From assembly GCA_030150585.1 (NCBI GenBank), contig JASLFM010000421.1, forward strand, positions 1 through 6,143: 6,143 bases of DNA, read 5' to 3'. Of this stretch, positions 1 to 4,608 are shown piece by piece. Within the stretch, counting starts at the first letter, position 1, and each line of letters begins with the position of its first letter. The translations under genes and the position numbers were made by a program. The stretch is from Acidovorax sp. (GTDB lineage: Bacteria; Pseudomonadota; Gammaproteobacteria; Burkholderiales; Burkholderiaceae_C). The notes under the pieces were generated by a model, which searched no databases, had not been told where the DNA came from, and saw only the letters and a list, made by a program, of their open reading frames with translations.

Positions 1-552
1 CAGGTGTTCCTGTTCGACGAGCCGCTCTCCAACCTCGACGCCAAGCTGCGCGCGCAAACGCGCATCGAGATCCAGAAGCTGCACCGCGAGCTGGGCATCA
101 CCAGCCTGTTCGTCACCCACGACCAGGTCGAGGCCATGACGCTGGCACAGCGCATGATCGTGATGAACGCGGGCAACATGGAGCAGTTCGGCACGCCCGA
201 GGAGGTCTACCACGCGCCCGCATCGACCTTCGTGGCAAGCTTCATCGGCTCGCCGCCCATGAACCTGCTCAAGAACGCCCCCAATGAGACGTTCGGCGGC
301 AAGGCGGGCGCCATCCTGGGCATCCGCCCCGAGCACCTGGACGTCACCCCTGGCGCCGGCTGGGCCGTGCAGGTGGACACTGTGGAACTGCTGGGTGCCG
401 AGCGCCTGGTCTACGCGAGCCTGGGCGGCGAACAGCTCATCGTGCGCATCGAGGAGGGCGCGCCTTCGCCGCAGCCCGGCGATACGCTGCACGTCACCCC
501 GCGCGAAAGCCGCCTGCACTGGTTCGACGCCACGACCGGAAAGCGCTTGTGA
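1..552 (+). CDS. ugpC: Glycerol-3-phosphate ABC transporter ATP-binding protein, C-terminal half (5' partial)
   Basis: This is the C-terminal ~183 residues of a MalK/UgpC-type ABC importer ATPase; the reading frame is open from base 1, so the GTG at base 4 is an internal Val and not a start. Visible motifs, numbered from the window edge, are Walker B with the catalytic glutamate (FLFDEP, residues 3-8), the D-loop (SNLDAKLR, 10-17) and the H-loop histidine (THDQ, H40), followed by the usual MTLAQRMIVMNAG and GTPEEVY segments. The last ~85 residues, including GIRPEHLDV, form the regulatory TOBE/OB domain. Walker A and the signature motif lie upstream of the window. The protein would energise uptake of sn-glycerol-3-phosphate and glycerophosphodiesters on the cytoplasmic face of the UgpAE permease. 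The assignment to Ugp rather than another sugar importer rests mainly on the overlapping downstream ugpQ; the ATPase half alone would fit any MalK-family protein. Confidence 0.9.
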   Translation, partial: QVFLFDEPLSNLDAKLRAQTRIEIQKLHRELGITSLFVTHDQVEAMTLAQRMIVMNAGNMEQFGTPEEVYHAPASTFVASFIGSPPMNLLKNAPNETFGGKAGAILGIRPEHLDVTPGAGWAVQVDTVELLGAERLVYASLGGEQLIVRIEEGAPSPQPGDTLHVTPRESRLHWFDATTGKRL

Positions 553-1295
553 AGACCGCCTGGCCCTACCCCCGCTGGATCGCCCACCGCGGCGCGGGCA
601 AGCTCGCGCCCGAGAACACGCTCGCCGCGTTCCGCCTGGGCGCGCACCACGGCTGGCGCATGTTCGAATGCGATGCCAAGCTCTCGCGCGACGGCGTGCT
701 GTTCCTGCTGCACGACGCCACGCTGGAGCGCACCACCAACGGCCGCGGCAAGGCGGGCGAGCGCACCATGGGCGAGCTGGCCCAGCTCGACGCGGGCAGC
801 TGGCACTCGCGCGCCTATGCGGGCGAAGCCATTCCCACGCTGGAAGCCCTGGCACGCTGGTGCCTGGCCAACCACCACTTCCTGAACGTGGAGATCAAGC
901 CCACGCCGGGCGAGGAGGAGGCCACGGGCCGCGCCGTGGGCGAGCTGCTGCAGCGCATCTGGCCCGGCCATGCCGTGCCGCCGCTGCTCACCTCGTTCCA
1001 GCCCGCGGCGCTGCACGGTGCGCGCGCCACGGCACCGCAGCTGCCGCGCGGCCTGCTCGTGGACAAGCTGGCGGCGAACGGCACCGACCTGCAGACCGCA
1101 CTGGATCTGGGCTGCCAGGCCATGGTGCTCAACCACGCGCTGTGGGACGCGGCCCTGGTCGGGCGCGTGCACGGCGCGGGTCTGCGGGCCTTGAGCTACA
1201 CGGTGAACGACGACTGGGCCGCCCAGCGTCTGATCGCCCTGGGCACGGACGGCATCATCACGGACCGTGTGGACCTGTTCAGCCCCGCGTCATGA
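549..1295 (+). CDS. ugpQ: Glycerophosphodiester phosphodiesterase, cytoplasmic UgpQ type
   Basis: This gene encodes 248 residues of a GDPD-fold TIM barrel that hydrolyses glycerophosphodiesters (for example glycerophosphocholine or glycerophosphoethanolamine) to sn-glycerol-3-phosphate and an alcohol. The family residues are present: HRGA with catalytic H13, PENT (21-24), E40 and D42 in FECDAK (divalent-metal ligands), the second catalytic H55 in HDATLERTTNG, NVEIKP (E115, K117), and near the C-terminus YTVND and GTDGIITDR. There is no signal peptide, as expected for the cytoplasmic UgpQ form rather than periplasmic GlpQ. The start is GTG at 549, giving a GTGA overlap of 4 nt with the ugpC stop; only a weak GGA stands about 8 nt upstream, so translation is probably coupled to ugpC. 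This placement fits a ugpBAECQ operon in which the enzyme processes the transported substrate. Length and motifs are complete. Confidence 0.95.
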   Translation: MKTAWPYPRWIAHRGAGKLAPENTLAAFRLGAHHGWRMFECDAKLSRDGVLFLLHDATLERTTNGRGKAGERTMGELAQLDAGSWHSRAYAGEAIPTLEALARWCLANHHFLNVEIKPTPGEEEATGRAVGELLQRIWPGHAVPPLLTSFQPAALHGARATAPQLPRGLLVDKLAANGTDLQTALDLGCQAMVLNHALWDAALVGRVHGAGLRALSYTVNDDWAAQRLIALGTDGIITDRVDLFSPAS

Positions 1296-1313
1296 GCTGC
1301 GCGCCTGCAAAGC

Positions 1314-1342
1314 AAAAAGCCCGGCACCGCCGGGCTTTTTTT
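1314..1342. terminator. Bidirectional intrinsic terminator between ugpQ and the converging amidohydrolase gene
   Basis: The G/C stem arms AGCCCGG (1318-1324) and CCGGGCT (1330-1336) enclose a short CACCG turn. The stem is extended outward by an A tract (1314-1317) pairing with a T tract (1337-1340), giving 11 or more base pairs. The + strand reads seven T residues at 1336-1342 and the - strand reads five T residues opposite 1314-1318, so it should terminate both the ugp operon and the converging Bug/amidohydrolase operon. It lies 18 nt after the ugpQ stop and 16 nt from the end of the - strand gene. Confidence 0.92.
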
Positions 1343-1358
1343 GTCATAAGCGAGCTTC

Positions 1359-2255
1359 TCAGGCCCGCGACGCGAGCGCGCCGCGCACGTAGGCCGCGAT
1401 CACGGCCAGCAACTGGTCCAGGTGCGCGCGCAGCGGCTCGAAGCCCGCGTTGGGCTCGCGCGTGTCCTCGTCCATGTAGACGGGGCGGCGGATCTCGATC
1501 TGCAGGCTGTGGCGGTTCAGGTGCGGCTGGCCGATGCGGCCGATCAGTTCCACGCCCTTGTAGGGCTCGTTGTAGGCAACGCTGTAGCCAAAGCCCCGCA
1601 GCGTCTCGCCGATGAGGTGGATGAACTCGGGCGCGCAGGTCGTGCCGTCGCGGTCGCCCAGCACGAAGTCGGCCAGCGGCGGCGCATCCTGGCGGCCCAG
1701 GCGCCGGTACACGTCGTTGGGCATGGAGTGCAGGTTCAGGTGCCACACGGCGCCGAAGCGCTGCACGCTCGCGTCGATGGCCTGCTGCAGCGCCGCGTGG
1801 TAGGGCCGCCAGTAGTGCGCAATGCGGTGCTGCACCTCGGCCACCGTGCGCAGGCGCGCATACAGCGGCGTGGCCACGCCGTCCTTGCTGATGCGCTGCC
1901 AGATCAGGCCCAGGCCCTGCTGCGTCTTCACGCCGGGCGACAGCGGCACGGGCCACGCGCCGTCGATCTGCGCGGGGTCCAGGTCGGTGTCGCTGCGGTT
2001 CACGTCGATGTAGGTGCGCGGAAACGTGGCCGCCAGCAGCGTGGCGCCGTGCGCGGGCGCCGTGTGCCACAGCGTGTGCACATGCGTGTCCTCGCCCCGG
2101 CGCAGCAGCGCCATGGGCACCACGTGGCCGAAGTCCTCGGGGTAGGCCGTGCCGCTGTGCGGCGAGTCGCACACCAGCGGCAGGGCGGGCACGGTGGGCG
2201 GCAGCACCTCGACCGGGGTGTCCGGCCGGGGGCGCAGGAAGTCGGGCACCTGCAT
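1359..2255 (-). CDS. N-formylglutamate amidohydrolase family protein (HutG-like)
   Basis: This 298-residue protein belongs to the N-formylglutamate amidohydrolase (FGase) family, whose known member HutG hydrolyses N-formyl-L-glutamate to formate and glutamate in one branch of histidine degradation. Visible family blocks are CDSPHSG (29-35, with H33), EDTHVHTLW (55-63, aligning with the DTDWH block of HutG), RTYIDVNRSDTDLD, YWRPYH, WHLNLHSMP, GDRDGTTC, and the C-terminal YKGVELI...LQIEIRRPVYMDE. The histidine and acidic residues in the first blocks and the HLNLH histidine are the likely metal/catalytic residues by family analogy. No signal peptide is seen, so it is predicted to be cytoplasmic. 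The ATG overlaps the stop of the preceding Bug gene in TGATG (2257-2253), with no good ribosome-binding site of its own, so it is probably translationally coupled. No other hut gene is in the window, so the true substrate could be another N-formyl or N-acyl amino acid. Confidence 0.88.
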   Translation of the reverse strand: MQVPDFLRPRPDTPVEVLPPTVPALPLVCDSPHSGTAYPEDFGHVVPMALLRRGEDTHVHTLWHTAPAHGATLLAATFPRTYIDVNRSDTDLDPAQIDGAWPVPLSPGVKTQQGLGLIWQRISKDGVATPLYARLRTVAEVQHRIAHYWRPYHAALQQAIDASVQRFGAVWHLNLHSMPNDVYRRLGRQDAPPLADFVLGDRDGTTCAPEFIHLIGETLRGFGYSVAYNEPYKGVELIGRIGQPHLNRHSLQIEIRRPVYMDEDTREPNAGFEPLRAHLDQLLAVIAAYVRGALASRA

Positions 2256-3241
2256 CAGTCGAGGCGGATGTTGGCGCGCTTGGCCACGGCGGTGTAGCGG
2301 TCGATGGCGGCCTGGATCTGCTTGCCGAACTGCTCGGGCGTGTTGCCCATGGACTCGCCCGAGATGCCCTTCTGCTTCTCAAGGTAATCCGGCAGGGCCA
2401 TGGCCTTGTGCGCGGCGGCGTTGAGCTTGGCGATGACCTCCTTGGGCGTGCCCGCGGGCGCCACCAGGCCGAACCAGCCACCGTCGCCCATGCCGGGGTA
2501 GCCCAGCTCGGTATAGGTGGGCACGTCGGGCAGCACCTCGCTGCGCTTGAGGGCCAGCACGGCCAGCGGACGCAGCTTGCCGCTCTTGATGTGCGGCAGC
2601 GTCGAGGGCAGGTTGTCGGTCATTGCGTTGACCTGGCCCGCCAGAGCGTCGTTGATGGCCTGGCCCGCGCCCTTGTAGGGGATGTGCAGCAGGTCGATGC
2701 CGGCGAGGTTCATGAAGTTCTCGATATTGGCGTGGCCCAGCGACCCCGTGCCCGGCGAGGCGAAGGTGTACTTGCCGGGATGGGCCTTGGCCAGCGCGAT
2801 GAACTCCTTCATGGTCTTGGCCGGCACGCTGGTGTGCACCACGAACACGCTGGGCACGCTCATCACGTTGGTGATGGGCGCGAAGTCCTTGACCGCGTCG
2901 TAGGGCAGCTTGGAGAAGATGGCAGGGTTGGCGCCGTGCGTGCTCACCGTGGCCATGCCGATGGTGTAGCCGTCGGGCGCGGCCTTGGCGATGGCGTCCG
3001 CGCCGATCGAGCCGCCCGCGCCGGCCTTGTTGTCCACCACCACGGCCTTGCCCAGGATCTGGCCCATCTTGTCGGCCAGCAGGCGCGCCACCATGTCGGT
3101 GGAGCCGCCCGCGCCGAACGGCACGATGAGCTTGATGGGCCGGTTCGGGTAGTCGCCGCCCTGGGCATGGGCCAGGGGCGCGAGCGTGGCGGCCGCCGCG
3201 CAGGCCGCCAGGGTGGACAACAGGGTACGGCGCAGTGCCAT
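2255..3241 (-). CDS. Bug-family tripartite tricarboxylate transporter (TTT) substrate-binding protein
   Basis: This gene encodes 328 residues of a periplasmic Bug (TctC-like) receptor that captures small carboxylates or related ligands for TTT-type uptake. A signal peptide is evident: positively charged ALRRTLL, a hydrophobic alanine-rich core, and a likely signal peptidase I site AHA|QG after residue 26. Family motifs follow: YPNRPIKLIVPFGAGGSTD (31-49), DNKAGAGGSIGAD (70-82), PDGYTIGM, SPGTGSLGH (162-170), HIPYKG, and DVPTYTELGYPG. The start at 3241 is preferred because GGAGGAA precedes it at optimal spacing and the signal peptide begins there; the frame stays open to 3310, but that would put 23 unlike residues before the signal. 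No TctA/TctB membrane subunit lies in the window, so it is an orphan receptor here, as is common in Burkholderiales. It shares an operon with the following amidohydrolase gene and diverges from a LysR regulator. The ligand is unknown. Confidence 0.93.
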   Translation of the reverse strand: MALRRTLLSTLAACAAAATLAPLAHAQGGDYPNRPIKLIVPFGAGGSTDMVARLLADKMGQILGKAVVVDNKAGAGGSIGADAIAKAAPDGYTIGMATVSTHGANPAIFSKLPYDAVKDFAPITNVMSVPSVFVVHTSVPAKTMKEFIALAKAHPGKYTFASPGTGSLGHANIENFMNLAGIDLLHIPYKGAGQAINDALAGQVNAMTDNLPSTLPHIKSGKLRPLAVLALKRSEVLPDVPTYTELGYPGMGDGGWFGLVAPAGTPKEVIAKLNAAAHKAMALPDYLEKQKGISGESMGNTPEQFGKQIQAAIDRYTAVAKRANIRLD

Positions 3242-3348
3242 GGGGGATTCCTCCGGAGCGTTGATGGGTGCCGCATTCTCGGCAGCGCGGCCGGACGCGA
3301 AAAGCGACAAAATGGCGCCAATTCATTACCAACGCTCATACATCGCCC
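3242..3348. promoter_or_regulatory. Divergent intergenic control region between the Bug operon and the LysR gene
   Basis: These 107 bp separate the divergent Bug and LysR starts and should hold both promoters and the LysR operator. I see no convincing -35/-10 pair for either direction. The only clear symmetric element is TGGCGCCA at 3313-3320, flanked by A/T-rich DNA (AAAA on one side, ATTCATTA on the other). It lies about 30 nt before the LysR ATG and about 70 nt before the Bug ATG. LysR proteins commonly bind such shared regions, but no specific T-N11-A site can be singled out by eye. Confidence 0.5.
3248..3254 (-). promoter_or_regulatory. Strong Shine-Dalgarno site of the Bug gene
   Basis: Read on the - strand this is GGAGGAA, leaving 6 nt before the ATG at 3241 (8 nt after the GGAGG core). 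It fixes the start of the Bug receptor at 3241 rather than at the upstream in-frame ATG at 3310. It is the only strong ribosome-binding site I can find in the window. Confidence 0.85.
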
Positions 3349-4242
3349 ATGCGCATGCACTCGCCCTCGCTGTCGGAACTCCATGCCTTCGCCGCCGCTG
3401 CGCGGCTGGGCAGCTTTTCGCAGGCGGCCGAGGCGCTGAACGTGACCCAGGGCGCCATCAGCCGGGCCATCGCGCGGCTGGAGGAACACCTGGGCCTGGC
3501 CCTGTTCACGCGCGAGGGCCGGCACAGCGTGCTCACGCGCGCGGGCAGCGACTACCTGGACGCGGTGGGCCCATCGATCACCACCATCGAGTCGGCCACG
3601 CGCGCCGTGCGCATGCGCCGCACGGGGCGGCAACTGCGCGTGTCGGTCACGCCCACGCTGTTCAGCCACTGGCTCATTCCACGCCTGCCGGATTTCAGCG
3701 CGCGCCACCCGGACATCACGCTTTCGTTCGCGCCCTACCGGCGCGACGACCCGCTGACGGCCCCCGAGATCGATGCCTGGGTGCGCATCGGCACGGGCGA
3801 CTGGCCCGCCGCCAGCATCGCGGCCGACTACATCGTGGGGCGCGAGCTGGTGCCCATCTGCCGCCCGGCGGACCTGCTGGGCCCCGGCGCCATCCGCGCG
3901 CCGCAGGACCTGCTCACGCGGCCGCTGCTGGCCCACACCAACTACCCGGACAACTGGGCAGCCTGGTTCGACGGCATGGGCTGCGCGCACCCGCCCATCG
4001 CGCCCGCGGCCGACTTCGAGCAGGTGGCGATGCTCGTGCAGGCCGTGATCGCCGGGCTGGGCGTGGCCGTGGTGCAGCGCTGCCTGGTGGAGGAAGACCT
4101 CGCGGCGGGGCGCATCGCCATCGCGATCGACCGGCCGGTGGCACTCGACCGGGGCTACTACCTGTGCCGCCCCGCGCAGCGGCCGGCGAACGGCGCGTTC
4201 GAGGCCTTCCGCGCCTGGCTGCTCGGCCAGGCCGGGCACTAG
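3349..4242 (+). CDS. LysR-family transcriptional regulator (GcvA-like)
   Basis: This gene encodes 297 residues with typical LysR architecture. An N-terminal winged helix-turn-helix occupies residues ~8-66 (LHAFAAAARLGSFSQAAEAL, then NVTQGAISRAIARLEEHLG and LFTREGR). A linker helix follows, then an effector-binding domain from ~residue 96 (LRVSVTPTLFSHWLIPRLPDF) to the C-terminus (GLGVAVVQRCLVEEDL, then GYYLC). The DNA-binding domain and the domain opening resemble GcvA-type members that control amino-acid or acid metabolism. The start is ATG 3349 or ATG 3355; neither has a Shine-Dalgarno sequence. The frame is open to 3268, but the added residues are basic and unlike the family. Being divergent from the Bug/amidohydrolase operon, it most likely regulates that operon and itself in response to the transported ligand; this is inference from position. 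Confidence 0.93.
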   Translation: MRMHSPSLSELHAFAAAARLGSFSQAAEALNVTQGAISRAIARLEEHLGLALFTREGRHSVLTRAGSDYLDAVGPSITTIESATRAVRMRRTGRQLRVSVTPTLFSHWLIPRLPDFSARHPDITLSFAPYRRDDPLTAPEIDAWVRIGTGDWPAASIAADYIVGRELVPICRPADLLGPGAIRAPQDLLTRPLLAHTNYPDNWAAWFDGMGCAHPPIAPAADFEQVAMLVQAVIAGLGVAVVQRCLVEEDLAAGRIAIAIDRPVALDRGYYLCRPAQRPANGAFEAFRAWLLGQAGH

Positions 4243-4268
4243 CGATCGGCGCTAAGCGATCAGCGCCA
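4241..4268. repeat. 14-bp imperfect tandem repeat at the convergent gene ends
   Basis: AGCGATCGGCGCTA (4241-4254) is followed directly by AGCGATCAGCGCCA (4255-4268), matching at 12 of 14 positions. The same bases contain a 6-bp inverted repeat, GGCGCT (4248-4253) and AGCGCC (4262-4267), with an 8-nt loop. It spans the stop codons of the LysR gene and of the opposing small membrane protein gene. No T tract follows, so it is at best a weak terminator-like hairpin. Confidence 0.5.
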
Positions 4269-4535
4269 GGCGCGCTGCAGCGCCCACTGGCTGCTCGCGC
4301 AGGCCACCGCCAGGGCGGCGTAGGTGAGCATCTTGCCGTCGCGCCCGAGCCAGACCAGCCCGGCGGCCAGCACCGCGCAGCCCACTATGAAGTTGATAGC
4401 TACTTGCGTGCACCAGGAATGCGCTGAGGCCGATTTTTTGAGGAACAACCGCCCCCCCAGGGCGAGCAGCACAGCCAGCGCCAGGGCGGGCGCAGCGAAG
4501 TTCAGCAGGTGGTTCAGGCTGGCGAGCGGGCCCAT
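4260..4535 (-). CDS. Small hypothetical membrane protein, three predicted helices
   Basis: I do not recognise a function for this 91-residue protein. It is strongly hydrophobic, with three likely membrane segments: residues ~10-31 (LLNFAAPALALAVLLALGG), ~44-62 (QVAINFIVGCAVLAAGLVW) and ~69-86 (MLTYAALAVACASSQWAL). Short basic stretches (RLFLKK, LGRDGK, LQRAWR) sit between and after them and could set topology. The ATG at 4535 is bounded by an in-frame TGA 18 nt upstream; there is no Shine-Dalgarno sequence. The gene converges with the LysR gene (17 nt between stop codons) and diverges from hemA across 73 bp. An FNR/Anr-like box ends 5 nt before its start. Residues ~32-51 are encoded by a dispersed repeat copy, which is unusual for coding DNA. 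Hydrophobic amino-acid patterning in this frame only is the main support for it being a real gene. Confidence 0.7.
   Translation of the reverse strand: MGPLASLNHLLNFAAPALALAVLLALGGRLFLKKSASAHSWCTQVAINFIVGCAVLAAGLVWLGRDGKMLTYAALAVACASSQWALQRAWR
4384..4440 (-). repeat. Dispersed short repeat, copy A, inside the small membrane protein gene
   Basis: The core GCTACTTGCG (4399-4408) followed 12 nt later by GCGCT (4421-4425) matches the second copy at 5937-5961 in orientation and spacing. At its left end CTAT...ATAG forms a short hairpin (4385-4399, loop of 7), and at its right end it reads GAGGCCGATTTTTT. I recall this pattern (TAGCTGCTTGCGC...GCGCT...GGCC.ATTTTT) as a frequent intergenic repeat in Comamonadaceae genomes; that is memory and not a search result. 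The strand is arbitrary and given as that of the gene containing it. Confidence 0.6.
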
Positions 4536-4540
4536 GAAAA

Positions 4541-4554
4541 ATGATGTAGATCAA
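4541..4554. promoter_or_regulatory. FNR/Anr-type binding site upstream of hemA
   Basis: ATGAT-GTAG-ATCAA matches the FNR/Anr consensus TTGAT-N4-ATCAA at 9 of 10 defined positions. Its centre is 4547.5, about 59.5 bp upstream of a transcript start at 4607, or exactly -61.5 if transcription starts at the A of the hemA ATG. That is the usual class I activator distance. It also lies only 5 nt upstream of the divergent small membrane gene, where it could block that gene's expression. Anr control of hemA is known in Pseudomonas aeruginosa, which makes the placement sensible. Function here is inferred. Confidence 0.65.
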
Positions 4555-4560
4555 GGCTTA

Positions 4561-4580
4561 TGCGGGCAAGCCTGCCCGCA
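4561..4580. promoter_or_regulatory. 20-bp perfect palindrome overlapping the hemA -35 region
   Basis: The arms TGCGGGCA (4561-4568) and TGCCCGCA (4573-4580) are perfectly complementary around AGCC. The right arm covers the position expected for the hemA -35 element, and no TTGACA-like hexamer is present there. No T tract follows on either strand, so it is not a typical intrinsic terminator. It may be an operator for a dimeric regulator, or a hairpin in the leader of the divergent small gene. Overlapping alternative pairings exist, AGGCTT (4554-4559) with AAGCCT (4568-4573). Confidence 0.55.
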
Positions 4581-4594
4581 GGAGCCACAAATTT

Positions 4595-4600
4595 TATAAT
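4595..4600 (+). promoter_or_regulatory. hemA promoter -10 element (TATAAT)
   Basis: This is a perfect sigma-70 -10 hexamer inside an A/T-rich island (ATTTTATAAT) in otherwise G/C-rich DNA. Only 8 nt (4601-4608) separate it from the hemA ATG, so transcription would begin at about 4607-4609. No recognisable -35 hexamer stands 16-18 nt upstream, consistent with a promoter that needs an activator. hemA must have a promoter here because the sequence upstream holds an opposing gene. On the - strand the same island reads TATAAA and could serve the divergent gene. Confidence 0.7.
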
Positions 4601-4608
4601 CGCGCCAT

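Noticed and set aside
284..1615. 443-codon + strand open frame spanning ugpC, ugpQ and the terminator
   Set aside because: It is an arginine/alanine-rich shadow in the wrong frame that runs through a strong terminator and into an opposing gene.
1422..2297. Long + strand open frame of 291 codons opposite the amidohydrolase gene
   Set aside because: It is a G/C-rich antisense shadow, dominated by R, A, V, H and Q with no domain pattern, while the opposite strand carries clear FGase family motifs.
3242..3310. Upstream in-frame extension of the Bug gene to ATG 3310
   Set aside because: A strong GGAGGAA site and a standard signal peptide both place the start at 3241.
3268..3348. Upstream in-frame extension of the LysR gene to ATG 3268
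   Set aside because: The 27 added residues are basic, unlike the LysR family N-terminus, and would consume most of the divergent promoter region.
2408..3439. Long + strand open frame of 343 codons opposite the Bug gene
   Set aside because: The composition (G, R, H, V, Q repeats) is typical of the complement of high-GC coding DNA; the Bug protein with signal peptide is on the other strand, and this frame would also run into the LysR gene.
4561..4580. Palindrome as an intrinsic terminator upstream of hemA
   Set aside because: No T tract follows on either strand, and the element sits in a promoter region rather than after a gene.
4324..4599. 91-codon + strand frame opposite the small membrane gene
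   Set aside because: It has mixed composition, no hydrophobic or domain pattern, and would end inside the hemA -10 element; the - strand frame has clear helix patterning.
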